This document shows, one piece after another, positions 50,796-63,591 of a stretch of 64,000 nucleotides of DNA. The notes under the pieces were generated by a model. That model was not told where the DNA came from. It saw only the letters and a list, made by a program, of their open reading frames with translations, and searched no databases. The stretch spans positions 413,849 through 477,848 of the forward strand of contig CAXAMN010015446.1 of NCBI GenBank assembly GCA_963970005.1, given 5' to 3'. The DNA is from Durusdinium trenchii. Taxonomy: Eukaryota; Sar; Dinophyceae; Suessiales; Symbiodiniaceae. The stretch's first letter is position 1; every line of letters begins with the position of its first letter. The position numbers and the translations under genes are program-made.

Positions 50796-53700
50796 AGGCT
50801 TCTGGAGAAATTCAGTTGGAGCTGTGTTGAACGAATGGAGAAGCTTGAGAGCTGTGGCAACTCCGACGATTTGGTTTGGAAAGCCGCCAAGCCTTTGTTG
50901 CAGGTGTATGTTCCTCTGAAGGCCACAGGAGGTCAAGCCAGGGAAAGGGTGCAACCTATAGCAGGAGAGCCTGTTGAGCAGATACCATCAGGAAGAGGTG
51001 AAGGAAAATGGACGCAGCACCAGTTGCCACAGAAGGAGACGGGCGAGCAGCATGAAACTCTGAAAGCCGCGAAAGACAAGGGCAAGGGTCTTGCCTGCGA
51101 TGAGCTGGTTCTTGCGTGCTGTCTCTATGCGTCCCAATGTGGTTGAGCGGAACATCTTCACCTACCAGATAGAACAAATCCTTATATAGCCACCCCTACA
51201 TTCATTCGTGCTCCATGATGCTGTGTCGGATGGGGCTTCAGAGGACCACTGGCTTGCGTCCCTTCGTGGTGACACCCTCGTGCTTGGGAAGTGGAGGCCG
51301 ACTGAGCACCCGAGAAGAAGCGGTTGAAAAATACTGAAAAGATGTCAAACCGTGCAATTTGTGGCCACACCTTTCAGTGAGACACCGAAAGGGCCTCTGA
51401 ATGGTCAGCGCATAGCCCTGCAGCTATGTTCAAGCAAGATTGCAAAAAGATGCAAAAAGGGAAGTAATTAGCACCAAAAGAGGTGAGCCATGTTCATGGC
51501 ACGCAGGAGATGTTTCCAATGCGCAGCTGAACTTCTTGGCTCATGCAGCTAGCAGCTGGAATCAGCTAAAAGCAGCTGTGTTTCCAAATGACAATGTCGA
51601 CATTGTAGTATGGTTAGCGATTTGCAGTGCAAGCAAGGTCCGGTCAACCAAGGCACGGCTTCAGTGCCTTCACAGACTCGAGTCATCACACGAACAAAAA
51701 GAGCAGCCTGCTAATTTGGACCTTGGAACATGACATTGGGCAATCCGGGTCGGGGCCAAGCGGTTTGGGTTCCTGGCCAAAGGTTCCAATTTTCAGTGCA
51801 GATGGAAACTTGACGTGGCCGCCATGGCCCAAAATGCGCATCCATTCGATGAAACGATCGTTGGGTCCTCAAAAGCGGCCCATCAGATTCCTAGCGGTCC
51901 TAGCATTTTGCAGTGTGACAGGCACGTGCTTCGAGCGCTAGCAAGATCTATAAGGATGCGCAAGCGGAGCAAGCGGATGACCGGGTGGGTTCAATTTGTT
52001 TTAAGTTTGGCCAATGTCCTTGATTTTTTTGAGGCAGAGCACGACATGTGCAGGTCTTCTACTTGAATTTCCTGGTTCTGGAAGCAAAGCCCTTCCAGCA
52101 TCCAGGGCAAGCACCTCCGCCGAATCTCGGATCATGTTTTTTTTTGCAAGGATGGGAACAGAAGCAAAACGGAAGATGTACCATCATCAGCACGGAGGAC
52201 AGTGTCAACAAGAATGGAAGAGGTTCACGAATCCAAGGAAACATGATCTCGGCTTCTCTGCTTTTCATCATCTTGAAGAACGCGACGTCTTTTGCCCAGT
52301 TGGTAGAATTGCTCTCAGGGATTTGAGAGCTGCAAATATTTCATGTGGAGCTCGAGGTTGATCGCATTTTTTCTCCGCATCACCCAAATGCGGAGTATGT
52401 TAGCAGCCTCCTTCCCTTAGTTGCAGCCTCAGTTCCTGAAGGGTTGTTCGGGGCCAGGCTGCACACCCGCAAGCTGCCGAGGTCATTACCGAAAAGCTAA
52501 AACACATTGGCATTAGAGCCACTGCGGAACCGATGTATCCACGTGGATCCTTTTGTGCTTTGCCATCAGCTCAGCTGCACGTTCTGCGGTTGAGTGGGTT
52601 CAAAAGAGCTCGCGATTCTGAGGAAGCTCACCATTCTGCACGTGAATGAAACGATTATGAACTCTCACAAGCTCATTTCATTGTCGCAACTGGTGCACTC
52701 CTGCACGGGTTATCAGCTGGAGGATTCTGAGACTTGGCCCGTTGGGCCCATTTAGCTCGTTTTTAGAATCCCCTTAGACGCGCATATTGAAGCCCCAAAG
52801 ATCCTTATATTATATACCAGCACTTTTTTGACATGTATTTGCATAGACAATTTCGTCCTGAATCCCAGGATGCTGTGGATGACGTACTTGCGCTTATATA
52901 CGAGAAGCTGCCAGACATGCTGGAAGAAGATGGTGTGCAGCATGGCACGGCGTGTTCTTGTCATTGTTCCACACTTTGAAATACTTTCGGTCCAGGTTCG
53001 TCAGAGTTTTTGTGTTTCTCCTTTGCCCCCATTCCTTTCAATAACCAAGGTCATTTCTTGTACTGTACTTTATTTATATTCTAATATATTAATATATTGT
53101 TTTCTTTTCAGCTGTCCTTTCCCTCTTCCTTGTCCATTCCATTGCTTATTCTTGTCCAGCCGCATGCCTGAAAAGATCCCGACCTCTCCCGAATTTTGTT
53201 CCTTGTCCATTTTTCTGGTTTTTCTTTGAAACAACAATGTTCCCGAAAAATACTGTTAAAACCGTACGGAATCTATGTAAAGCTACCATTCGTTGGTTGC
53301 TGCCAAGGCAGGTTGAAATAGTGGCATACACCAGCCTTGAAGACGAGATCCAATACATTGACAATATTAAGAAGTTTATCAACGTGCCGCAGGTCCGAAG
53401 ACGCTTGGAAGTTCTAGTTGGCCAAACATGCTTCATGCTGAGCAAAGGCTTAGACACAGTTGGATACAACACCTGGCCGAGGAGAGTATTGCACACCTGC
53501 ATCGTTTGGATTGGAGTACTGCTCTGTTTCTTGCGTTCTTTCCTGATCTGGATATATAGATACCTGCAACGCAGGCAGGGCTGTAGGGTCTGGACTCTGG
53601 AGGCGTTGCCTCAGGATGGATTAGCAGCTTTCTTGTTACTAATGCACTTTGTTACTTGTAGCGATGTTTTTGCTCCCAGTAGCGCGTTCTTGTTACTGGT

Positions 53701-56017
53701 GGTAATGCCAGGAGCTACTAGCAGCTTCTTGCTCCTAGTAGCGATGCCCTTTGTTCCTAGTAGCTTCTTGTTACTAGCAAACTATTGTCTTGATCCGCAG
53801 GCTTTATGGCACCGACTGCGAAAGCCAATCCATCCGTAGAACATGGCAAATAGCACACGACGATGCTGGATTTCACTATTCTACTATTTTGGCTGGCCTC
53901 TAATTTTAAGTTGCTGCAGCCAGATGAGCTGTTCAGGAGGCCAAACTGATGGGTCTGCATTTTTTTGGCCAAAGGACGGCCCATGACGTTTGAGCCACAA
54001 ATGATCAATTGGCAGTTGGCAAAAGCCCGGTGTTCAAAATCTGCCTAGACACCAGTTGTAAGCGTTGCATCCTGATATCTTCAAGAAGTCTTTTGTTTTT
54101 TTTTTTACTTTGCGAAGCTGGTAAAGCATTGGGCAATGCGAAGCATTTCGGCTGAGCTCCTTGACAGCTTTGGTGATCGTTATCAGCAATCTCATCTTTG
54201 CAGGTTGCAGCGCAGGCCGGTCTTCAGCGGCTTCTCAACAACCAGGTGTCCAAACAGCAGGCTCTGACAAAATACAATTGAGGGAACTTTCACGCAGAAC
54301 ATTTGCAAACTTTAGGACCGGTTGACACTTGGTACGCTAGGCAACTGGGGCCACACTTGACGTTGCCTTGGCTGATCTCGATTCTTTGAGGTCAGCGGAG
54401 CTGACTTGCATTGTCATTGTTCCTCAATTCAATAGCTTGGCAATGTCCTTGTTGCATTTCAGATCTTGGAAGTGGACAAGTGCGTGATTCCAGTGATGAG
54501 GCGACATGCAGCAGAAGCCGCCAAAGCCGCAAAACAGGACGCTTTGGCTTCGCTGCCCACGCCTACATTCAGTTCCTTTAGATGGTCTCGCACGGCTGTC
54601 AAAGTGAGCATCTTGGAATGCAGGTTGTGTCTGGCCTTTCCCGACCAGGTGCTGGCTACGAAGGCGCTACTGGTCGTTGTATTCCCAAACTATACTTACA
54701 GTATAAATATAGAGCAGGCCAACGCTTCATGGCATGCTGGGTTGACTGATGTGTTCCTCGGCTCTTCAAGGCCAGGTGGCCTGTCAAATGTCCTCAACGC
54801 AGAACTTGTCGCACCAATCGCTCCCAGAGCAATGTACAACTATCCTTCAACATCAAGCTCATGGTGCCAAAGAAGGGGCACCAACACTCCCGAAACATGA
54901 GCACTTGTGGTTGACCGAGGGTTCTTCACTCTGTACGACATATACCCCGCTGACAGCAACCCCAACAAACTTTGCCTGTGCCATAGCTCTAAAGGTACTC
55001 CTTTCTTTTTTGCTCCAAAGCCCTTTGAAAGGTTGTAATAAAGGAGTAGAACAACATTTCTGGTTGCACTGCGGTTTGTGCAGCACTTGTGTTTTGAGAG
55101 ATTTGGTGTGGATGGTTGGGTGGTCTCCGTGGCTATTGTTCCGGATTCCAGGTGCAGCCCAGGTTGACAGCGACGTCAGCAAGCTGCTGGAGGAGCAGTA
55201 TGAGAAAGGAGCTTGCCAATGTAGTCTCTAGACTCCAGGACTCTAGGACCTCTAGGACTTGAATTTGACATATTGAAATATCGGGCCACTCCCATAGTAG
55301 GAGAGCATTCCAAGATTCAACTCCCCCAAAGTGGAAAGCAGCGTGCATGCATGGTGAAGCTGGGTCGCAGGATCCTGGCCAGGTTGATTGATGCAGATAG
55401 ATGGGTAGATACAATGTGGATCAGATCATATTTGTTTCAATGCATACAATTGCAATGCAACTTGCTAGACTGCTAGAACGAACGAAACGCATGTATGCAC
55501 ATGATTGCACATATGGATGTATGATGCATGCATGCGTGCATCATGTGTTATGCATGCCAGGGAAGCTCAGGCTCCAAGGCTTGAAGCTTGATGTAAGAGA
55601 AATCTGGAAACCCATTCAACCACTTGCGAAACAATCGCCTTTTCATCTTCCAGCACCCCATGGTTGTGTCGGTTGTGTTGTGTATTTCGTGCATTTATTG
55701 GCCAAAGAGGCGAAGACAAGTGGCACCGCATGTTGCTTCCGCAGACGAGGACTTTGGCCTTTTGCAAGCGGATGGCAGCACGATTTCGATGTCCGGTGGT
55801 CAAAAGAAGGCCAGTCCATGCCAGTCCATGATTTTCCTTTGATCTTCCTTTCTGCGGTTCACCACTGTGGCACTTGCCTTTTGCAGCAACCTGCCAGGAT
55901 GACATCGTTGAAGATGTTAGAAAGGTCTCTACAGCAGCCCTGGAGAAGAAGGTGCAGTGGGCTGCCTTGAACTTTCTTTCCAATCAACCAATCAAGTTCT
56001 TTTCTCCATGGCTGTAG
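50796..56017 (+). CDS. Candidate multi-exon host gene, unrecognised
   Basis: Several open segments lie between AG acceptors and GT donors on the + strand: 50,796-50,903 (LLEKFSWSCVERMEKLESCG); 51,527-51,637 (LNFLAHAASSWNQLKAAVFP); about 52,847-52,931 (DAVDDVLALIYEKLPDMLEE); 53,312-53,392 (VEIVAYTSLEDEIQYIDNIK); 54,204-54,245 (VAAQAGLQRLLNNQ); 54,463-54,603 (ILEVDKCVIPVMRRHAAEAA); about 55,163-55,220 (VDSDVSKLLEEQYEKG); and 55,898-56,017 ending in a stop (KKVQWAALNFLSNQPIKFFS). Five of these have lengths divisible by three. The composition is helical and charged, with no domain I recognise. Not all need belong to one gene, and splice sites are predicted by eye only. Confidence 0.35.
53628..53782. 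repeat. CTAGTAG-type degenerate tandem repeat, second copy
   Basis: Units such as TTCTTGTTACTA, TGCTCCTAGTAGCGATGCC and CCTAGTAGCTTCTTG match the array at the window start. It sits inside the candidate gene region, probably in an intron. Confidence 0.65.
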
Positions 56018-59000
56018 GGTGCTGGGTCACTGCTGTTGGCACATGATGCGCCGGCCTTGGCTTGTGGCTTTTAGAAAGCCACAACCACTGCAACCACTTC
56101 CATAGTACTATTGTGAACGACGGCATACATGGCCGCATGTGGCGTGCAGCAAGTTGACAGTGTTTACTTTCGATGAAGGATGTGAGCAGATGTAGAGGCT
56201 TCGGAAGGCTTCCGCATTGTAGCAGGGCCTTGCCAATGTGTCAGCCTGGCAGACTCAGCAAAATCCGCACAATGGCTTGCAAAAGCACGCACAAATGCCA
56301 CAACGGACAGTCACCCAACGGACGTAGTGGCACAACCTTTACTTTCTTTATATCGAGACCATGCTTCAAGCAGCAAGCCTTTGGCAGAATTGTTGGCTGA
56401 GATTTTGTCGATTGCTTTGGTGCAGAGTGTTCTGGTTAGCCGTTCTTCTTGCTGTGCTCATTGCTTGTTTGAGCTGAAGCGCTGAGGTCTTTTGCTTGGT
56501 AAATCGAGCACGAGGAACTGCATTGGTGTCGCCTGGAGAGGCCCAAGATAAGTTGGGACGCACAGCAAACTTGTCAAATGGTCAAAGAAGTGTGCGCTGT
56601 GCGCTGCGTGTGAAGGTTTCCAACCAATATCGCCCTCACTCTTTCAATAGCTCATTCAATAATTCATTAAGTTAAAGCTTGCAAAGGTTGCAAGCTCCGT
56701 TGTTTCCTTTCAGATGTGAATGGGCGTGTTCCTCAAAGAGGATAGGATAGGATCGATTGGACGGACATTCTAAATAACCAGGAGAGATCCAGCCTCTCCG
56801 CAAGAAAAGCAACAATTCAAACACCCACGCTTCCAGGTTTGGCTCTTACTCAGGGCTTGCACCATTGCAGCTTTAGATTTGTTGAATCTGCAGAGCACTC
56901 TATCCCTGCATGAGGTCTCATAGTGAGACATAGTAAGACATATGCAATTTGCAACTACGAGAGCCAAGGATGCTTGTGTTAGCGTTGTTGAAGCGATGGG
57001 CAGCGACCCCTAGTAGGACATAGTAACTGTAGGACTGTCAATCGATTGAAGCGGGCCTATGACATCCGGCAAACATGGAAGCCTTTTCACGCCCTTTTGG
57101 CAATGAATTCAGCACTTACACCAGCACCCGCACCAACTAAGAAAACACCGATCCAGCGCCAGCACTTGCACGGGCAAAACATGGCAACGAAACGCCGATC
57201 CAGAGCCACACCATTGAGAAGTAAGAACTCCTATAGCTTGCAGCTATCTGGGGGAAAAACGGGATGATCTGAGGCCCGCGCGAGATTTCAAAGGGAAGAC
57301 ATGCCAAATCCCGAATGCGAGAAGTGCGGAAGGCTTCATAGGGTCTCAGGGCAAACCACGAAGATGTTCAAAGATTTTTACGATTGCACAAAGCTCCAGA
57401 AAGTAGCTTTAACTTTAACTACCAAAATGGAAGTCGCTCAACGTGTTAGCCTGCTTGAAATGGTGAACTGCGAACGGCAACCCATGCAGGACTGAAACTT
57501 GCGCAAATTTCTACTGACCTGCCACTCCGGGAAACCGACTAGCAATGTCGAGCAACATTACCATCCTGACGACCAGGGCTGAACGGAAGGGATTTGGCAC
57601 TGTCAGAGCTTCGCTATTACATGACTCCTCCAGTGCTTTGTCCAAGCAAGCCCATGGAAGCCCCTACACGCCCTGGCCTTACCACGAGCTCGGAGGCATC
57701 GACATTTTCTCTCACTTGTCCAGCCTTGCCATATCAAACTTAAGCTAAACTTAAGTTGATGTGGGTCTTCAAATTTATATGCCGCATTCTGCCAGTCCCA
57801 CCCGATGCGAATAGGTCCGCTTGAGTGTTTCGGAAGTAGAGGAAGATCCTTGCCCTTTGTAACGGCACATGTGGCCCAACCATTGGCCACACTAACGCAC
57901 CAATATACCCACCGGCAGCCGATCGCAATTTAACCCCAAAATGGGAGGAACAGCCTGCCGATGAACGCGAGGTGCCCCGTGGCAAAGGATCTTTCAATGC
58001 TTTTCACCTTTCACATTCAGGAATTTATAACGGCGTGTTTCAAGCAATCAAGGGCACCCGAATTATTATACACCCCAAACATGCAATAGGCAATTACAAA
58101 GGCGATCATCATTGTGCCCACGAACAATCGCTGACGATAATGCTTCCGCGGGAGCATCATGGGGCGGCGCGACAACACAACAGAAAAACAAAAAAAATCT
58201 CCAAGTTCGTCGTCAACGGGCTTCGTGGCACCCAGCAAGGGATGAAGTCTACACAGAGATGTTCAGTCCATACTTCTGAACGCAAGATTTTCAGCTGGTT
58301 CCCTGTCAGGTAATACAGGCGTTGCGGTCCTGTTTGTCCCCAAGAGTGCGGCGATTATATAATATAAAGCATTGGTTAAAGCCGCTCGGGCACACCGAGG
58401 TTGCAAGCCTGGTGGGCCATTGCGAATGAGAAAGCTTGGGTCAGTCGGTGCTCTCGTGCAAGGCTTAAAAAGCCGGTAAGAGGGCCTTGTTGGCACAAGA
58501 AACTGCAGCCGCAAAGTGAGGCAGTGGCATTGGCGAGGAGCTATGATTATTGGGGCACATGTGGACATTTTTGTTTTTGTTGTCCTTCTCGTGTTCCAAG
58601 TTAGCCAGAGGTCGGAACCTGTGAGCATTTGGCGCCCCAGTAGAGTTCATAAACGTTGGATAATGTTGGTATTCACCTAATGATGAACAACTTTAGCCAT
58701 TAATCCAAACTCAGAACTACTCAATTGACACCAGAACAAGAAGACGATTTTGCTGTGAAGGGCTGCAAATGGCTCTCGAGCAACTGGCTTTGAGTTTGTG
58801 AATGACAAGTCACAAGTCACATTTGCCTACAGACAACTCAATAGTCATTCAGTCGCAGACGAAGGTTTGAACTGACCTCCCCCAGGGTTCACCCCCCCCT
58901 GCCTCGCAGAAGTAGCACAAATGACTGCTTACTAATATGATGATGTTAACCACTATTGAGTGCTTATTAAGCACTAACAGCAAACAGTAGGATTTCTGCC

Positions 59001-59478
59001 TAATAGTGCGTTAATAGAGTACATTCCTTATTTTAATCTCTGGATTATCAGCTTTAAACAATTAATCAAATAGTCACAATCTCAAGAAATCTAAAAAAAC
59101 GAAGCTTGATTGACCACCACGTCATCCCAATGCCACACGTGTTTCTTCCGCTGCATCACTTCGTGATTTGTTCTTGCATGCACAGCCTCACGACAAGGCA
59201 TTCAAATACTCCTGCACATCTGCTTCAGTGGGAACAGGAAGGGTTTCCTTCGGAAACCTGCGGTTCCACCGAGCAAACGACCAATTGATCACTTCCATCA
59301 ACGCTGTCACCTCATCCCTCTTAGCGCCCCAACTCCGGGAACATGAGCTTGGGGATTCACCCGGACCTCAATGCATTTCAAAGGTGACTCAAAGGCCATT
59401 AAAAAAAACTTTTATACAGTAGTCTCGTAGTAGTATAGTATAATTGTCATTGTCTGCAGAGGGTATCTCTTTTCAATC
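56018..59478. other. No recognisable gene
   Basis: Many short frames, no family signs. A degenerate ATGCATGCATGC-rich segment lies just upstream (55,495-55,560). The region separates the + strand exon set from the - strand gene and may hold the 3' end of the latter. Confidence 0.35.
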
Positions 59479-60393
59479 TTAGTCCAATGAAAGAACTTCT
59501 GTGTCCCAATGAAAAAAGTGTTGGTATTCTAGTAGCAAATCACCAAACACTCTGAACTGAATTGAAGACCAGTGACAAGGAAACACAACTTGAGCAAAAA
59601 GCTTGGTGCGGTCGTGCTTGAAGCTCAAGCCCTGAACTTGCTTCTCTGCAAAAGCAAACGGGGAGCGAAACTCTCTGGGCGTAACCTTCGCATGGCTTTC
59701 CCCACAGCGAGACGACGATGCTGGCGCAGCTGCAGGAGCATCAGCAGAACCAGCACTCTCATTCGCAGCATCCATGTCTTTCTGCATCTGTTCTATTTTC
59801 TGCTTTGCTCCTTCCAATTCCTTTTGCAAAGAATCCTTGAGCTCGCGTTCAAGTTCTTCTCTAGCCAAATCGACGACCTTCTTGAATTCATTTTGGTTCT
59901 CCACATCGAGCTGCGAAACCATGAACTCAAAAGTATGCTGCTTGATGTCAGCATCTGTCAACTCTGTGTTTGCACTGGTCTTTCTGGCCGGCGCAATGAC
60001 ATCAACCATTCGTTCGATGTCTGTTTGCAATGCTTCTGGGAACAAGTGCTTCACAACCTGAAAAGCAACATCACGCTTCAGCACTGCTTTGTTCTTTCCA
60101 GTGCCTTGCCCTTTCTTCAGAACTGGCAAGCGCAAACAATCTCGAATTGAGTTCAACTCTGGCAAATTGATGCGAAGACCTCGCCACAATGCTGAACGAA
60201 GAAGAGTGTCACAAGGACCTGTTTGCATCAGCACTGAACCTCTCAATTGTGAGTGATGTGGGACTTCACAACTTGTATTCACATTCACTGTCATCACAAC
60301 TGAAGTTGAAGATCCAAGACGGTCGCATCTGCTTTTCCTGAACGATGAAGAATACCTCGGCAGGACCATGTACTGTTGAAGTTGAAATGGCAA
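59479..60393 (-). CDS. Last exon of the - strand gene, coiled-coil domain
   Basis: 304-codon open frame with real content from about 60,370: LWRGLRINLPELNSIRDCLR, AFQVVKHLFPEALQTDIERM, a long charged coiled coil between about residues 165 and 215 (ELEGAKQKIEQMQKDMDAAN), an Ala/Pro/Ser linker, then HDRTKLFAQVVFPCHW. The stop at 59,479 would be the gene's natural end. The coiled coil suggests oligomerisation. Confidence 0.5.
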   Translation of the reverse strand: MPFQLQQYMVLPRYSSSFRKSRCDRLGSSTSVVMTVNVNTSCEVPHHSQLRGSVLMQTGPCDTLLRSALWRGLRINLPELNSIRDCLRLPVLKKGQGTGKNKAVLKRDVAFQVVKHLFPEALQTDIERMVDVIAPARKTSANTELTDADIKQHTFEFMVSQLDVENQNEFKKVVDLAREELERELKDSLQKELEGAKQKIEQMQKDMDAANESAGSADAPAAAPASSSRCGESHAKVTPREFRSPFAFAEKQVQGLSFKHDRTKLFAQVVFPCHWSSIQFRVFGDLLLEYQHFFHWDTEVLSLD

Positions 60394-63300
60394 GCAGGCA
60401 AAGTACTTTTATATATTCAAGTCTAATGTACAGTAGTCAATAAACAGAGTCTTCTTGACCAGTCTTGAGTGCAACCTGTTAATAAGAACAAACAACACTA
60501 AAATGATCTGAAATGATAAACTAAACTGAACTGAATGAGTAGCAGCTACTGAATCACCGACTTGAACCCTTTCCAGCAACACCGCAGCCGCCCCCCATGT
60601 CTTGAAACCCATTGAGAGAATGTACTTGCCGCAGCTCTCATAAACTTCATTCTCCTTCAACAGGCAGCCTGGGCAAGGCAGGCAGTCTGTATAATATGAG
60701 TCGAGTGGTCAGGGAAAATGAGAAAACGACAGGCCATGCCCACACAACACTACGAGTGAGTGTGCGACTTATTGCAAAAAAGAAAAGAGGACAAGGCACC
60801 AGCCCAAGCATTCCCAACGTTCTTGAAGTTGCTCTGGACATCTCTCACCAGGTAAGCAGTAGCCGCGGCGCTTCTTTGAAGAGCATCTAGCCCTGCTGGT
60901 TTCCAAGTAAGGTCACTGAGATTAAACTGATCATCATCATGTTTGCTAAGCTTGTTCTCGTCAGTAGGCAAAGGGGTCGCGTTCATGTTGAACACATGGG
61001 ATTCCATGTTTTTGATAGCACTTGCACCTGCAGGTGACATCAATATGTTCCACCAATCTGATTCTGACGGGAGAATCTGCGGTGCATCTAAGTGTGGATT
61101 GAGCGTGGCTAAAAACCATCTCATGTAAGCACTCACCCTTTTGTTCACATTCATAAACTGGATTTGTCTTTGGCACGCGTTGAAGCAGCTCTCCAGATTT
61201 TCCTTTGTAGTACCTGAAGCACTGTAGAGTCTCTGGGCAAACTTCAGGAAAACAGGGTCCACTGGATCAAACTTGTTTCTGAGTCCTCTCTTTACGAACC
61301 AATTGCTCTGAGTTCCAGCTTACATCGGTGAGGCATGCCAGCAAAGCACCACTGGGATTTGCCACATCTTCTGCCCTTTGGATGGCCGTTGCAACCACCC
61401 AAAGATGCTTACAAGCACGCTTGCGTTCTGCCTCATCTTCCAAAAGGTAGAGGGCGATGGCATGTGGAAACGTCCAGTAGTAATGGGCATGGGTCCAAAT
61501 GATCTCTTGGCACAAGTGGAATGCGAATTTGTAAAAGTACTCCATAATGCCAGCTTCAAACTCATCACAGGGAAGTTTGTCCGCATCAAGTCTACGAGAG
61601 TGCGTTGGTGGAGTCATACCCAATCTCTGGAGAAATGGATCGCTCTGAACCTGCTTCAAACATTCAAGTGCACACTGAAAAAATCCCGTTGCTGCAAGGT
61701 TTGCTGCAAATGACAGTTGTCCTTCTCCGGTTTTCTGTTGACGGAGGGTGCGGAAGTAGAGATCTTCCAGTGGTGCTGACCCTCGACTCAAAATGATTGA
61801 CTGAAGCTGCAACTTGTGATCTGAAAGAAGATCAAAAACCATCGCAGCAGGTCCTCGCCCACTATACTGATCATAGAGCTCCTTTCGTGTTTTTGGCTCT
61901 GGAGCCTCTAATTCCTCCGCATCGTCCTCCTCAGCCTGATCAGCAGCATCGTCGTCTGGCAAAGGTTGGAACTCCGCCAGGCGATTCTCCACTTCAGGGT
62001 CAGCCTCAGGACGAGTTGGCAGGACGGAGTGGGCGGGACTGGGATGGCAAAAACAGTGGGCCGACAAACAGCGTGTAACAACCGACAGCTTTGTCACATC
62101 ATGACCAGTTGTTTTGTATGAGTCTCAAAAGATGTACTTTTCTATTGTAGTAATGACCTTGAGTCTGAGTAGGCAACTGCTAGAATCCTTATTTTCGATA
62201 CCGTTTTGGTCTGGTACATCATGTCATAATAATAAGTTCTCCCATTCATTTTTGATGCGATGACTCAGAGAACAGATTTGTGTGACTTGCACCATATGAG
62301 TCCAGGAGTCTAAGTTTTAATGGAATCAAGTTAGCAAACACGTTGAAAATGTGAAACTAACTACAAACTTTTCTGAAACTGACAGCTTTATGACAGTGCC
62401 ACGCCAGTGAATCAAGAGTGCACGCAAGCCTTCCTTCTGAACGGTCCAGTCTTTGACGAGCCGACGTACTGCTGAATTGACAGCGAACCAGCGTTTCTGC
62501 TTTACCTTGGCAGACTGACCAGCAACTTGAAGCTGGGTCAATTCCTTTTAATTTGGAGGCGAAGAAACCCTACACTCACACAAATTATAGAAAATTGTTG
62601 GGGCTCTGTCATGCATGATACATAGGACCCTCGGTTTGCGATACTCTTTGACTTCAGAAACTCATTGAGTGTGATCACAACTTCTTCCCGTGTGTGCTCA
62701 TGAGTTAGCTCACGGTCGAAGGCAATGCTTTCAGACAAGCTCATGAAGTAACTTGCAGGCTGTTTCCTCAAGTAGTAATTCAAGCACTCACTCTTCTCTA
62801 AGAGCATTCCTCCACTCTGAAAGCTTCCATGGTTCAGGTTACCTCAGAATCCGGGTACAGGAAGAATGCACCATGACGTAGTCGTTATTATTACTTACTA
62901 TCCAGCAGAAAAGAAAAAGAGACTAGGTGGGCTTTATTTAGTCAGTCAGGGAGCAGCAAATAACCAGTTTCATCATGGCCATTGAGAGGCCAGCTTTCGA
63001 TTGTGAGCGTTTGAAAATGTTCCAGAACTGATGAGCTTGGTCTGCATCGACAATAGTGAAAGCCCCAACAACTTGATTCAAGTAAAGCAAAGCTTTCACC
63101 TGGTACTTCTCTTGGTCTGTAACCTTAGCAACTTTGACATACCGGGCCGAATGCTAGTGTGGCATAGTATGATATGAATAGATATAAATTATACAAAAAT
63201 AGATACCAACATTCAATAGTGATACTACACACAACGATCTGTAAATTACCGGTTAGTCCGTACTAATCTAAGTATCAACAAAGCTGCCGGATCACCTGAT

Positions 63301-63591
63301 TTCGAACCTAACCTTCGATCGAGGCGGCGGTTTAACATATCCATATTCCCCAACTTGGAAGCCAAACTCGAAATCGAACCAAACCTGGGAATCCACCAGT
63401 TTGTAACAAGAAGCAAACCTGAGAACCGGGTAGTTCAAAGACGGTAGTTCGACAGCAACCGAAGTCGGAGAGAGCGATCCATCACCGGGCTTCGACTTGT
63501 CCTTCACGTCAGGAACCCAGTGGACGAGCTCCTTTCCGCACATCAGCCACAGGATGTGGTTCAGCGCTTTGAGCAGCGCCTTGGGTTTCAA
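59479..63591 (-). CDS. Multi-exon lineage-specific gene, function unknown
   Basis: Read on the - strand, open exon-like segments follow one another: 63,591-63,292 (KELVHWVPDVKDKSKPGDGS, VGEYGYVKPPPRSKVRFEI); 63,153-62,965, a 63-codon exon between AG and GT (KYQVKALLYLNQVVGAFTIV, AHQFWNIFKRS); 62,816-62,629 (CLNYYLRKQPASYFMSLSES); about 62,535-62,372 (KRWFAVNSAVRRLVKDWTVQ); 62,038-60,750 with a frameshift near 61,285 (EDDAEELEAPEPKTRKELYD, SFAANLAATGFFQCALECLK, DPVFLKFAQRLYSASG, LTWKPAGLDALQRSAAATAY); about 60,660-60,545 (VYESCGKYILSMGFKTWGAA); and 60,393-59,479. The last part has a coiled coil (EFKKVVDLAREELERELKDS). I recognise the segments as a multicopy dinoflagellate family. No catalytic motif is visible. 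It could be host or mobile. Confidence 0.5.

Noticed and set aside
59572-60150. + strand frame with hydrophobic Leu/Phe/Cys stretches
   Set aside because: Antisense shadow of the coiled-coil exon on the - strand.
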